From assembly GCA_009760855.2 (NCBI GenBank), contig WPIO01000116.1, positions 282,001 to 346,000 of the forward strand: a stretch of DNA of 64,000 bases, in the 5' to 3' direction. This document shows, in pieces, positions 23,795 to 36,174 of the stretch (position 1 is the stretch's first letter; each line of letters begins with the position of its first letter). This stretch comes from Cristatella mucedo (lineage: Eukaryota > Bryozoa > Phylactolaemata > Cristatellidae). Position numbers and translations under genes: made by a program. The notes under the pieces are model-generated. The model did no database searches. It had not been told where the DNA came from and saw only the letters and a program-made list of their open reading frames with translations.

Positions 23795-25033
23795 AATAAT
23801 AATAATAATATATTTGTTATAGCACCCTCAGAGGACTCAGTATTTTTCTAGGCATTTCACATTTGCTGTAAAGGAAGCACTATAGAAAGGTTAGCGGTAA
23901 TCTCTGAATCGCACTGGGTTTGCCCATTACTAGGAAGTTAGTTTAATCACCGTTTAGTTTTATAAAATTTGCTGCCATCCATGTGCGGATGTCATCAATG
24001 CATGCAGCAAGTGAGTTGAGAGAGTTTGAGGTGCTCGAAGGCTGGGAGGGATCAAAGCGAAGGTACAACTGAGTGTCATCCGCATAGAAGTGAAAGCCTA
24101 GATTGTGCTTGGCAATCACATCAGCAAGAGGCAGACTATAAACCGTGAAAAGAACCGGATCTAGCACGGAGCCCCGAGGTACTCCATATTTCAGAGGTAC
24201 TTCAGATGATCTTTGTCCATTCACGGCAATACTCTGGAGTCTCCCACTGACATAGGACCTGAACCACTGCAGAGCAGTGCCAGTGATGCCCAGACGAGAT
24301 GAGAGGCGCTCTAGAAGAACTTTGTGATCGATGGTATCAAAAGCTGCCGAAAGATCGAGCAAAACAAGCAGAGACACTCTACCCATGTCTGCATTCCTAA
24401 GTAGGTCGTTGTATACCCGAAGCAATGCTGACTCTGTGGAGTGATTAGCTCTAAAGCCAGACTGGAACTTACTAGCAAGGTGTGAGGTTTCGATATACGA
24501 GTTCAGCTGGTCTGCCACGACCCGTTCCAGTGTCTTTGATAGGAATGGTAGAAGGGAGACTGGGCGGTAGTCGCTTAAGTTCTCTTGGTCTAGTGTTGCT
24601 TTCTTGAGGAGAGGCCTGACTACAGCTTTTTTGAAAGGTGCTGGGACATGACCTGAGGCTAATGACATATTAATGATGTTAGTTATGCATGGCAGCAGCA
24701 AATCAATGCAACGTAGGAGCAGGACAGTGGGAATATGGTCCAGAGGACTTGTTGTCTTCTTTGATTGAGATACGAACTTTAGGACTAGAGCACTAGTGAC
24801 CTGCTTAAATGCAGACATTGAGGTGCAGCCAGGAACAGAGGAACAGCATTCTAGTGGGGAGGTTGTCATCGCAGGGATGGATTCCCTGATCTTGTCTACC
24901 TTCTGCACAAAGAATCGAGGGAAGCGATCGGCTAGATCATCACAAGGATCATCAGATAAAGAGCTAATCTGGGAACGGTTGAGGTTTATTGTCGACATCA
25001 GCATTTTTGGATTATGTATCTGTGATTCAATAT
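23795..25033 (-). mobile_element. LINE family A with a long RT open frame, internally deleted
   Basis: The minus-strand frame 25004-23943 (353 codons) covers fingers and palm of a CR1/L2/Rex-like reverse transcriptase. It shows LKKATLDQENLSDYRPVSLL, then DLSAAFDTIDHKVLLERL, then GVPRGSVLDPVLF and the active site FHFYADDTQLYL. The frame ends at FIKLNGD because AAA of the intact copies has become TAA. Just downstream the sequence jumps from MGKPS directly to the 3' tail, so the C-terminal half of the ORF is missing. The endonuclease and 5' end are absent (5' truncation near 25033). The 3' hairpin and (AAT)n lie at 23795-23860. Confidence 0.9.
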
Positions 25034-25149
25034 TACATTATTTATACTATTAATATTGCATATATTATTTTATATATTGTTATTTTATAATAATATGTTA
25101 CTGTACTTATGTTATTGTATATTATTCATAATTTCGCGGGTGTCGCCGT

Positions 25150-25566
25150 CCCAGCCCCAGATGAAAATCCCGACTTAGCCGCCGGATAGCACTGACCTAT
25201 CGCAATTTTTCGCACCGAGAGCGACGCCCCAGCGAGCGCCGCCACATCCGGGCACGGCTGGCAGACCCTTTAACCTTCCGAACTGCGGTTGAGAAGGGGT
25301 AAAGGCCGCAGGATACCTACACGAACGCGCGCACCTGGAAAGCCGACCCCTCCGTATAGGAATCTGGCCCCTCCCCTCCACCTCCGCTGTTGGGTGACGC
25401 GCTTGGCCGCCGGTGCAGTGAGGCTAGATCCGCCGACAATTCGCCAGCGTAGGTGCAGACCCCCTGAGAGGGCCCCACGTGTCCGCCGGCGGGTCGAAGT
25501 CTCGCGGTCTCGAAGTCGGCCGAGGGCATCTGTCGAGCGCGGCTTCGCTTGGCGCCAGTCGGAGCG
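25150..25566 (+). promoter_or_regulatory. CpG-rich region upstream of NACHO copy 1
   Basis: A GC-rich, CpG-dense stretch unlike its AT-rich left neighbour (25033-25140). It continues through exon 1 to about 25700. It is a plausible promoter and 5' UTR for the TMEM35-like exon starting at 25567. No TATA box is obvious. Inferred from composition and position only. Confidence 0.4.
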
Positions 25567-25680
25567 ATGGGGCGCCCGGTGACGGCTCTCCTTCTCGACG
25601 TCGCTCTCGGATTGCTTTTCACGCTAGCTGGATCTGTCAAGCTTTCGCCGGTTATCAGCGCAGACGCCCACGATCACATG
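25567..25680 (+). CDS. TMEM35A: TMEM35/NACHO-like, copy 1, exon 1
   Basis: 38 codons from ATG 25567 to the donor ATG/GTAGCG, phase 0. The protein start MGRPVTALLLDVALGLLFTL continues with AGSVKLSPVISADAHDHM: a first membrane helix (about 5-21) and the conserved KLSP motif. Exon length and end are identical to copy 2 (39107-39220), whose translation also ends in Met at a GT donor. Known family role: an ER chaperone that assembles nicotinic acetylcholine receptors. No exon 2 was found between here and exon 3, and joining exons 1 and 3 directly would shift the frame. Copy 1 is therefore incomplete as read (pseudogene, assembly loss, or an exon too diverged to see). Confidence 0.8.
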
Positions 25681-25989
25681 GTAGCGCGCGCGCGCGATCG
25701 CAGCTCCACAGCTGCACTCCGCTCGCGGCCGAGCCCTTCGGTCAGACCTCGTCGCAGCTGCCTGACCTAGGATAGTTTAGACAGTCGCCCCAACGGTCAG
25801 TTGCCCCACAAGGAGAGTTGCCACGACCTAAAGTTGGAAGTGAGACAGTCTGCGGTTATGACTAGCCTTTGTCTCCGCGCTGATATGCGATGACTCTAGA
25901 GTGTATAATAAAGTCTTTTACAAGCGCGATCCCGAGGTTTATGTTAGTCGTAATTGTTCGAGCGGGAACGACGGACTACCCGAGAGCCT

Positions 25990-27219
25990 GACAACGAACG
26001 CTAATATCTAAAATTCCAAACTCATATATTTATTAGAATTATGTGAGTAAGTTGATTGAGTCTATATTTATTGAGAAATGCCGTTTGGAAGGGCTATATT
26101 CTAAGACGAACCACCAGAAGGCGTCGTTCTGCCAACTTCTTCTGCTTTGAGGGGGCCACTCGTTATAATAATAATAATAATAATTATAAATTTGATAAAG
26201 CGCTCTCAAAGAACTCAATCTCTTTCTAGGCACTTCACAATTTCTGCAAGGGGAGCACGATCGATAAGCCCGGCAAAACACGTAACTTACGCAAAAGTGC
26301 ATAATGTAAGCACCGAAATGAATATTAATTACTAGTATGTGCTATATTACTCCAAATTATCCAAAAAATTAAGATACGCTTATTTTGTGAATTGAAACTG
26401 CGCCCAAACCCTTTCGTACGACCTTTGCCTTTTTCCAGGCTCCATCTTCCTGTTAGTCAGTCAGAGCCGGTCTGAATCGAAATGTGCTCGCCTGCCGTTT
26501 CATGGCATTGTTTTCCTTATCAAAATATTAATAAGAAATGTTTAGAGCAAATTTTTTAAATATGCGTTTGTTTTGCCACATTCTGCATTGCAAAGTGATA
26601 ATAGTCCGGTCGGTTTAGCAGAGGTAGCTTAGTTTGTTCTGCACTGCTCTCCTTTATTCTGCGGCTAGGGTTTGCTTTTTTGCCAAGGCACAATTATTAA
26701 ACTCATTTTCCCACCAACAGTGCCAAAACTCCCTACACATTTTTTTGAATGGACGCTCACAGCTTTCCGCCATTCTCTTTTATGTGGAACACCGCTATCG
26801 GGGATGCGCAGTAAATATTAAAATACAATTTATTTTTATAGAAAGAGCTAAATCTCTAATCCGTAGAAGAGCTTAATCTCTGTTCAGGCGCTTCACTTAT
26901 GCCACATAGCATGCAAATAAAAATCATGAGCACACACAAGTCGTGCGTGCTTAGATACATGCACGTTTTTTTGTAATTTCATGCTTTCCTTAATGTTCTG
27001 TGTCTGCTTAAGTGCAGGTGTGAGCCGGATGAGCAGTGTGAGCCGACTTGGCAGTGTGTGAACACTGTCGTCCGTGAATGGTTGTGCATGACTCGCACCG
27101 CTGGCAACTGCATTTTAAGTTAGCATCAAGAGCAGTTTAGTATGCTACAATTTTAGATGTACATGAATGTCACGTCTGGCTTTTCAGAAATATATATCCT
27201 AACCGATCCTTATCTAAGG
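25990..27219. other. Presumed NACHO copy 1 intron, repeat debris
   Basis: A LINE-A-type hairpin tail (minus) lies at about 26163-26275 and a SINE-B-type tail (minus) at about 26815-26910. The rest has no recognisable coding sequence, and in particular nothing resembling NACHO exon 2. Confidence 0.45.
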
Positions 27220-28815
27220 ATCCTTGTGATGATCTAGCTGATCGCTTCTCTAGCTTCTTTGGCGACAAGATAGACATGATCAGAGAGCCCATTCATAGGG
27301 TGGCAGCATCCTCTCTGGATTCGTGAGCCTCTGCTGCTGCCGGGCAAAACTGAAATGCAGTTTCAGTCTGTTCTTTGAGCTAATCACTCCATGAAATAGA
27401 CATTGCTTTCGGTGTATAACGAACTGCTTTGGAATGCAGACTTGGTTAGAGTCTGTCTGCTGTTTTGCTCGATATTTCGGCAGCTTTTGATACTAGCTGA
27501 TTCAGCAGCCACTTCTGTATAGTGGCTGAAGAACCTTAAAGGCTATCACCACGCTTGCAGAGGCAAAAAAGAGTCACGCACCGCAGGATTCGATCGCACG
27601 ACCTAGGGACCGAGGTCGTAAAAAGCAGCCATTGATGCCATCGATCACCAAGTTTTTTTTGAGCGCTTCTTATCTCGCTCTTGCATCACAAGCACAGCGC
27701 TACAATAGTTCAGGATATAGTATCTCAGTGGGTGACTCCAGACAATTAATGTGAATGGACAAAGATTATCCGAGGAATCACTGCAGTACGGTGTCCTCAG
27801 AGCTCTATGCTTGGTTGGGTTCTTTTCATGGTTTTTACTCTCCCTCTTGCCGATGTGATGGCCAGGCACAATCTAGGCTTTCACTTCTAGGCAGGCAACA
27901 ATCAGTTGTGCCTTTGCTTCGATCCCTGCCAGCCATCTAGCATGTTGAATTATATCAACTCCCTGGCTGCATGTATTGATGATATCCGGACATGGATGGC
28001 AGCAAATATGCTTAAATTGAATCATGATGGAACCAACTTACTAGTTATGGGCAAACCAAGTGTGACTCAGAAATCAGAAAGCTTAACACCTGCAATTGGC
28101 TGTACCAGCATATCTTCTATGAAAACTGCATGAAATCCGGATGTCTTGTTTCAGAGAGACAAAATAGGCTTGATTATTGTATTTCCCTTTTGGCTGGGCT
28201 ACCAAAGAAAGCTATTATGTCACTACAGCGGACTATGAATATGGCTGCAAGGCTGGTCTTCAAGTCCCAGCGGTTTGAGCACGTGTCACCTTTGCTGAAA
28301 GAGCTAAGTTGGTTGCCGGTTGAGCAAAGGATACAGAGCAAAGTTCTTACGCTGACCCAAAAGGCCCACCACGGCTTGGCTCCTTCGTACCTAGCTGAAC
28401 TGCTGCATCAGTTTCAGCCTGTTCGCGCCCTCAGATCCTGTGTGGACAATAAATTAGCTGTCCTATTCCTCCGCTTAAAGACAGTTGGCGACAGAAGCTT
28501 TAGCTCTGCAGGTTCTAGACTGTGGAACTCGCTTCCACAATTCTTATGCAACGACATCTACTCTCCTACTGCCGACTATGGCACATCTTTTTCAGCGGTC
28601 CTGAGCTGCTACTTCTATGCTAATCACTACCTCGACTGCTCTTCTGACTCTGCTATGCTTCCCACTTTCTCTTTGTTGCGTGAGACAAAGTCTGTTGGCT
28701 ACCGAATGCGTACCAAAAGCCGCTTAGGCTGTGAGTGGGCTATACAAAACTCTCCTGCGTAACACCCACATGGTCTTTATGACTTTGTGGAGTTACTGAT
28801 GGAGATACATTACAT
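27220..28815 (+). mobile_element. LINE family B, best-preserved copy in window
   Basis: RT remnants begin with CDDLADRFSSFFGDKIDMIR-like sequence near 27230. AAFD and AIDHQVF are separated by a SINE-A, and FDPCQPSS leads to AACIDDIRTWMAANMLKLNH at 27906-28030. The C-terminal frame 28130-28762 (about 210 codons) contains RLDYCISLLAGLPKKAIMSL, then SWLPVEQRIQSKVLTLTQKA and SRLWNSLPQF. The element ends in ATACATTACATTACATTAC. Stops and shifts inactivate it. Confidence 0.9.
27492..27631 (-). mobile_element. SINE-A inserted in the RT motif of LINE-B
   Basis: Reverse-orientation, degenerate SINE-A. Direct repeats TTGAT at 27487-27491 and 27632-27636 flank it. It splits the codons for the AAFD/AIDH catalytic block of the LINE-B reverse transcriptase, so it landed after LINE-B. 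Confidence 0.8.
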
Positions 28816-28979
28816 TACATTACAAAAGAAGTCAAAGTTTTCAAAAGCTTGCCTAGCAAAAGACAAATAAGTCATAAAAGCAATCCCAAATTTTGACTAT
28901 TCAAAAATTATGAAAACATCATGCACACGAATCAATCTATCAGTTCACTGTAGCAGTAGCTGGAAAATGGTTATACTGA

Positions 28980-29090
28980 GTTTGCGTGTGCTTGTGCGTG
29001 TGTGTATGTGTGTGTTGGTGTGTGTTAGTATGTGTGTGTGTATGTGTGTGTGCATGTGTGTGTGTGTGTGTGTGCATGTGTATGTCTTAG
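28980..29090. repeat. TG-rich microsatellite
   Basis: Imperfect (TG)n with interspersed TA, GC and TTAG. The Cys/Val open frames over it are artefacts. Confidence 0.9.
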
Positions 29091-29854
<764 letters not shown>

Positions 29855-29984
29855 TATATGTAGATATATATGTGTGTGTGTATGTATGTGTGCATCAATT
29901 GGCAATTGATAATATGCCCAGTCATCACACAGAAACATGCTATGGATAACTAATGGGTACCCAGCGAATGCTGTGAGGCATAAG

Positions 29985-30300
29985 TGCATTTTTAGCTTCT
30001 TTTAAATGTCAATTCAGGGCATGTCGTGACTTCAGGCAGGAATGAGCTGCAGTATAAAAACTGAAGGCACGGTCTATGCAGGATTTGAGATTGGTTCTAG
30101 GCTAACGATTAAAGTGCTCAACAGCTAAACGGCTCAAGTCACTTGATTTGATGCCTAGCCTATTTGGGAGTAGCTAAGACAGGTTGGCCGGAGCAAGAGA
30201 ATAAAGAGACCTAAAAGTTAGTTAAAACACTTCCTAGCCCCTAGGACAAGAGTCAGTGCAGGTTGGTAAGTCGTGGTGTAATGCTGCAATAGTGGCAATC
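29985..30300 (-). mobile_element. LINE family A fragment, old
   Basis: The minus strand aligns with the last third of the LINE-A ORF. Landmarks on the plus strand include AAAGAGACCTAAAAGTTAGT near 30205 and GTCAGTGCAGGTTGGTAAG at 30251, equivalent to 49718 and 49770 in the younger copy. Heavily diverged. Confidence 0.65.
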
Positions 30301-30324
30301 GCCACAGACATGACTAAAAAAATA

Positions 30325-30495
30325 CTTGCTGAGTTAACAGCCTCTTTTGTATAAAAACAGAAAAGTCTTTATGGCTTTCATTACTGCTTGCAGCTGTGAT
30401 AAAGGATCGCCCACCACAAGATTCGAACCTACGACCTCGGACCAAGGTCATGTAAAGCAACCACCTTATCTAGTGAGCCATCACGGCTCACCTCT
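30325..30495 (-). mobile_element. SINE-A
   Basis: Reverse-orientation copy: AACAGCCTCTTTTGTATAAA at the tail, GTGATAAAGGATCGCCCACC, the complement of a B box (GATTCGAACC), and the palindromic head remnant. Confidence 0.85.
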
Positions 30496-30724
30496 GCTGC
30501 ATATTTGAGCACCAACTTTAGACGTCTTATTGCACACAAACGCCAGAAACAGAAAACACAACTTCAAATGCGAACCTACAAACTCTCATACACGTGCAAA
30601 TGCTCACTGGCACATTTACACACACCGATACATACATGAATACATGCATTGTTCATTGACTAAGAAGACTTTGTGAAATATATATATATTCAATGCTATA
30701 CAATACAATACAATATATATTCAT

Positions 30725-30838
30725 TTCGTTTGTTTTTTCAAGCATGATTTTACTTACCTTTCAATTGCATTTCACTTTACAGCAAATGTAAAGCGCCTAG
30801 AGAGAGATTAAGTTCTCTGAGGGCGCGTTATCAAGTGA

Positions 30839-30866
<28 letters not shown>
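30725..30866 (+). mobile_element. LINE family A 3' tail
   Basis: TTTCAAGCATGATTTTACTT, CAGCAAATGTAAAGCGCC, the hairpin, and (ATT)n. Only the last 140 bp or so of the element is present. Confidence 0.8.
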
Positions 30867-30869
<3 letters not shown>

Positions 30870-31064
30870 ATTAAATATTGAACTGTGCTCACTAGCCCAC
30901 TAATATCATCAATGTCAATAATACAAAATACGACACCAAATTGCTTGCATGACAAAAGTCCAAATAAGAACAGCTACAAATAAATAGCTAGGTAGCACTC
31001 AGGTGTCACATGGACTGACTACATTCGTCCGTCACTCATTGATATGACAGCATGTATCTACACC

Positions 31065-31275
31065 TAGCATGTACCTAAAATCCTTTGGGGACCGTGCCTT
31101 TAGTGCCCACACTCCCAAATCCTGGAACTCACTTCCGACTGGCGGCACGACATCACCTGACTTGTCGACATTGTAAAAGAAGCTAAAAACGCATCTATTT
31201 ATCACAGCATTTAGTGGGTCCGTATGATTCGTCCTTTTCTGCGTATATGGGGGCTAACACTGTGCATGCTGCCCA
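31065..31275 (+). mobile_element. LINE family A fragment ending beside NACHO exon 3
   Basis: Matches the end of the LINE-A ORF and its early tail: CCTTTGGGGACCGTGCCTTT, CCTGGAACTCACTTCC, AGTGGGTCC and GCTAACACTGTGCATGCTGC. It stops at about 31275, roughly 100 bp before the exon 3 acceptor, and lacks the hairpin. Confidence 0.8.
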
Positions 31276-31371
31276 GGCGACGGCCATGCGGCCCAGCTTT
31301 GGCTCAAGGCGGCCGCCTCCGCTTGCTGACCGTCCACCGTCGCATTGCAGCATCGCCTCGTTTACCTGTAG

Positions 31372-31640
31372 GCGACGCCAAGCAGCTGGCCTGCATCGTC
31401 TTGATGGAGTTCATGGTCGGGGCCGTCTACACCTTGTGGACGCTCGGCCGCGGCTTACAGTCAATGGTTCCAGCGCTCGTTTGCCTGGCGCTGCTCACCT
31501 GCCGTCTGCTGCTGGCGCGGCGCGATCGACGCAGCAGCAGCAGCAGCAGCGTGCGACCAGCGAAGCTCCGTCGGCAAAGCGTCCCAAGATCCATTAGGCG
31601 TGCCCCTTTAGCACCAGGTGGCTGCAGCTGTAGACTGTAG
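31372..31640 (+). CDS. TMEM35A: TMEM35/NACHO-like, copy 1, exon 3
   Basis: The acceptor is TTTACCTGTAG at 31361-31371. The exon starts in the same phase as copy 2 exon 3 (two bases completing a Gly codon) and codes for 88 further residues plus a stop. Residues corresponding to copy 2 are VGAVYTLWTLGRGLQ then LALLTCRLLLARRD, holding the LLTCRL signature of the family's last helix. The tail is basic with a CAG-repeat-coded Ser run and differs from copy 2 and from vertebrate tails. Reading frame and splice phase are intact here, so loss of copy 1 is inferred only from the missing exon 2. Confidence 0.8.
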
Positions 31641-31804
31641 CACGTTAAATGACGCAGCATTGAATTCCGGGCTATCCAACCATCGGTGGCTCGAAGCCGC
31701 TCCGGCGTGGCTGCTCCGAGCCCTGTACACTAGCTATCATTCAGCAGCTGCTGCTCACTGCTAACCAATCCGTAGCGTCGAAGGTCCCTAGAGTTTGGAG
31801 CAGC

Positions 31805-31985
31805 GAAAAATATATTTCATTTCTGCGGTGCCCAAAGAGAGCTGAATCTCTGTCTAGGCGACTCACATGTGCCACCACAGGGCTCGAAATCATGACCTCG
31901 TTCGTTGAAGTGACCTGGGTTATCAAAGGCCAGCACGTTCACCCCTGGGCCAAACCAGGGCAGCAAGCTGCCAACTGAGAACCAC
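31805..31985 (-). mobile_element. SINE-B, degenerate
   Basis: Reverse orientation: CTGAATCTCTGTCTAGGCG (hairpin tail), CACATGTGCC, the complement of the GGGCTCGA box, and CTGGGCCAAACCAGGGCAGC at the head end. Confidence 0.65.
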
Positions 31986-32269
31986 TATGGCTGGCAACAC
32001 GGTCCGGCTGCTGTTCTTATCGAGCACGAGACTGGGTTTTGCTGCTTCCAAGCTAGTACCAGAGCTGACGGTCTAATTCTCTGTACTTATGGGTTGCTGT
32101 TGTTTCCTGACGATATGCTAATGCTAGCTGTCGCCACAGTCGAGCTAACTTGGTCGAGCTTGCTGCCTTCACTAGGTCGAGTGAATTTCCTCGGAACTCA
32201 CTGCAGGTAACGCTGCCCTCGCCTGAACTCACGAAAGGCAGTCCGGGGTTTAAAAACTACATATAATAT

Positions 32270-32405
32270 GATTCATTTGTGTAGCACCCTACGATAGCTG
32301 AATCTCTTTTCGGGCACTTCACATATGCCGAATGGCTCTAGCCCTCGATCTTTTGAAGGAAAGCATCTTTCTTTGATCCTGCGCTAAATCGGGGCAGCTT
32401 AATTG
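32270..32405 (-). mobile_element. SINE-B, degenerate
   Basis: Reverse orientation: ATTCATTTGTGTAGCACCCT, GAATCTCTTTTCGGGCACTT and CACATATGCCGAATGGCTC, then a decayed head ending AATCGGGGCAGC. Confidence 0.6.
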
Positions 32406-35400
32406 TCTCTGTGCTTGAATATTACTCAGTTTACTTGTAATATGCAATCGTGGACTTGGTCGCAGGAACTTGTTTCTCAGGAACATAATTTTCAATTACA
32501 CTCACTTTGATTTCAGTTTGATAGTGAGAGCAATCTGACGTATGACTGAGCACCTGAAAACATCTCACATTTTAACCTGGAAGAGGTCAAAGACCAAATA
32601 GATTACAGCCGTTCGGCCGAAAGATAGGAATAGCGGTGGTGCTGCAAGTTGTTACTAATTTTACTCAGCTAGTTCATTCTATGCCGACGTCCCAACCCCA
32701 GCCAATAGCCGTCAGCTGAAGCAGACTTGTGCTTGAGAATGCCGTTGGAATTCGTAGTTGCAGCTTTTTAGCGATTGCTAGCCTGTGCAGAACGACCCGT
32801 CTGTCGCAGCAGTTGGGCATTTTACTTAGATTTCATTTTTGTCTGGGTTGGCGCTGGGCTATTCGAAAGAGTAGTTGCATTCGTGATTGAACCCGAGGTC
32901 ACGATCTCGCAGCATCAGCTGTTTGTGAGCTTCCCGAGACACGCTGGAAAACCAGCAGACAAGCCGCCACACGTGCGCTGTATGAAAGTGTCCCCAGCGG
33001 CGGCTGCTCTTGTGGGAGTCTCACGGACACACGGCTGGTTCACGTGCGCGGCAAAACAAGACTCGCCTTTCTAACTCTCAACGGGCACATATCTATGAGA
33101 GCCCGATCAAGCGAAGCAGACGACGCGAAGCATAGCATGCATTCGCGGCCTGACGCTGCACTGCTTCAGCGGCTTACCTATTGGCCACTGGTGAGGCACG
33201 TACGTTAGTTTCAGCGTGCTTCGCTAATTACAACAGCAAACGCCGCGGGCACACGCTACGCATGAGCCCGCACTGCCCCCAACTCATTCTAGATGGCACT
33301 CGTTGCTAGTCCGCTGGAGCAGCTGCTCACTGCACTCCGGCGCAGTTCAACGGTACAGTACTCATACGGATTAAGTTATCGAAACCGCTCTCTCTCTCTT
33401 AGGCATTCAAATAACAATGATAGTAATATCGAAAAATAGCTTTCAAACGAGGCCGTAACTTTACCCGAAACCGTTCGAGCTGAAAGTGACGTAGTGTATA
33501 CATGAATTAATAAGCTCATAAATTTGAGTTGTCTGCCTGGCGCTCCCGAGGGCCAAATCTCTTTCTAGGCACTTTATAAATGCTGAAAAGGAAGCATGTC
33601 AGTTGGTTACTCATGCGACGCTCAGCTTCAGAAAGCACACACGCACGCTAATAACGATTCACTCGGCTGGAGGCTGAGGCTAAAAAAATGGATGCTCGCG
33701 GCGACATTTCGAATATCATCGTGTCACGGGATGACTGGCTAGAAGAATGAGGAGAAAAGTTCAGAGGCTTTGAAAGAATATGGACGTACTTCGTAGCGCT
33801 AAAGAAGCTATTATTTATTATTTATTTATTTATTTATTTATTTATTATTTATTATTATTTATTAGAATTATTGCTGCCTTACTGCGATCAGAGAGAGCCC
33901 GTTCAGTTGCTCTCCTTTATTATCCTGTAAGATTACAACGCCAGCACGTGCTTCATCGATAATTGATGATCCGGCCGAAGTGTCACCCAAATATCCCACG
34001 TGTCATGCGTTCAAAAGTTTTTTGCCCATGAGCTGCGTTCGGGCTACGCAGCATTTGTGTGCTTCCAAAGCCTAATTTTATTTGATGTCAGGATCCCCAG
34101 AAGTATGACGTTCAAAAAAAAAGCTAAAAACCCACATGTGCCTCACGACGTTTACTTTGTCCGAGTGAACTGTCCTTTGCGGCTCGTTCGTACTGATACC
34201 GTGCACTTTATCAGTAATCAATTGACAGAAGTCTTTACAGAATTATGAAAGTGCCGAAAAAGTGATGTAGTCTTTAAAGCTGGGCTTATACTATCGACTC
34301 ATTTTCTTACGATACGGCACCTTCTTGGCGCCAGTTTCATTCCGATTTTTTCCACTACTGTTGTCACAAATTCATATGGATGGAGCCCAATCAGCCTGCT
34401 GCCAAATGTTAGAAGCCATTTTTACACTAAAGAGATACTGGCGATAGGGATTTGGAGGTATGCCTAGTCTTGTGAGATTTAGCTCCTCTGAAAGCACGTT
34501 TTATTCCTATTTCTCAAGGATAAATGCAGTGCTCGACATGCACATTTGCACTATTAACAAAGGTAGCATGAGCAATATTCTGATATTATCATTGCTGCTA
34601 TGTCGACCTTCAGATGACCTGTAGGAGTCAAGGTCCCTTTTTACATGTTTAAACCCAACATTGCCATCTTGCGCTTGCATGATTAACAAATTCACTACCA
34701 TGCTCTAAAAAATGTATGCCAAACGACACACTAGAAGTAAGAAACGTTTCTTATTAATATTTAGCTGTGAGAAGAAATAAAAACTCACATGATTCAGCTC
34801 ATTTTACTACTTTCCGGTGTTGTAAGCATGTCCTACAAAATAATTGTGTCTAGCATTTTTCTGTCATTTTTCATTATCAAAAAATGTGATAGCGTTTATA
34901 ACATGTTCGTCTTTTGATATTCAGGGTTCCAAAATTTTGATATTTGGACCCGTTTTTGGCCTTGCGGAATTCCTTAGAGCCTCCAGCCTATCGATCAAAA
35001 CTCCTGGGTATGTCGCATGCACCTCGACCAAACGAACGATAGCCCGCGTTCGCCCACTCAATTCATTAGCTGTGGCACATTCTGCAATCGATGCCGAACG
35101 TACGAAAGCATTTCGTAATCAGTTAGTCCCTGGCACTGTTCAAATTCCGATCACGATGCGCTTATAACGAGACACCCACGACCGATTTTAACGATTTGAG
35201 CCCTTAGCAGATCGAAGATCGAACGAGTGCACAGTTCCATTTTAGGCGTTTTCTCCTTTGAGAAAGATATAAATACCGGACCTGGCAAGGCAAGGCGAGC
35301 GAGTTTATTTGAGAGCGTGCGATCCACATTCATCAAGTGGCTCAAATATGCAATTTCACATTAATCAATAACCCGTACCAAGTTCATTTCCTCCGTGGGC

Positions 35401-35889
35401 AAGCAATTGCTTACAAAGCACTGTTTCCATTTAAGGAAAATGCATTATCGTTCGCTCCTTCTATTTAATTTGAGCTTGAAGGATTGGAATCGCTGAGGTT
35501 AGCGAAAGACACGTCAGCAGTAACTACAGCCTATTCACTCTTTAAACCAATATATCCTGGTAAGCATTCGCAGCCACCGTGCCCAGCGGCTACGCATACC
35601 ACTAATGTAGGTCAGCTCGGCCCGTTGCGCCGGCGGTTCTGAGCTCGACACCAGTGGCGGCTCACAACCGTACCTCCGATGCCAAAAGGTGCCTACCCAA
35701 AAAGCTTGTGTTGAACTTGTGGCAACGTTCACCATAGCCATCAAAACTTCAATTTTCAAAAGATTATGTAAAATGCTTGTTCGGAAGCTGGGCATTGAAA
35801 AGAGGTACGTTTAAAGGGGAAAATAGAGAAAAATCTTTGAAATTGGTCTGAAAATTGAACATTTGCTCATGGTTTGCTTATAACTTCTT
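32406..35889. other. Intergenic, no gene recognised
   Basis: A (TTTA)n tract lies at 33805-33865 and a hairpin-type tail at about 33545-33625. Short open frames such as 32775-33074 and 34844-35167 have no recognisable domain or codon signal that I can defend. The rest appears unique. Confidence 0.4.
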
Positions 35890-36035
35890 AAATGTAATTC
35901 ATTTGTATAGCGCCCCAAGATCCTGATCTCTATTCAGGCGCTTCACATATGCCTCGGGGCTCGAGCCCACGACCTCAGCCAAATCTTGGTCGGGGTGAGC
36001 ACCTTGACCGCTAGACCAAACCAGCTCGGCATCGA
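35890..36035 (-). mobile_element. SINE-B, well preserved
   Basis: Read on the minus strand: GCCGAGCTGGTTTGGTCTAG (A-box region), GCACCCCGACC equivalents, the GTGGGCTCGAGCCC B box, GAGGCATATGTGAAGCGCC, then the hairpin-type tail and ATACAAATGAATTAC. The last 50 bases or so resemble the LINE-A 3' end. Confidence 0.8.
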
Positions 36036-36174
36036 AGGTTCTGACGACTTCAACTTAAAAAAGTGCTTATGCAAACCACCAATAACCCGGATATACGCGG
36101 TAAGCAAAATATTGACAAGAAAAAAAATTGATCAATTCCTATATCTTATGCGACTTGCACAGGTGACTGATCTG

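Noticed and set aside
25141-25992. TG ... CA-bounded GC-rich interval considered as an LTR
   Set aside because: The flanks show no target duplication, and the interval contains NACHO exon 1 at the same exon boundaries as copy 2.
32775-33074. 99-codon plus-strand frame
   Set aside because: Hydrophobic start but no family signature, splice context or second copy; not supportable as a gene.
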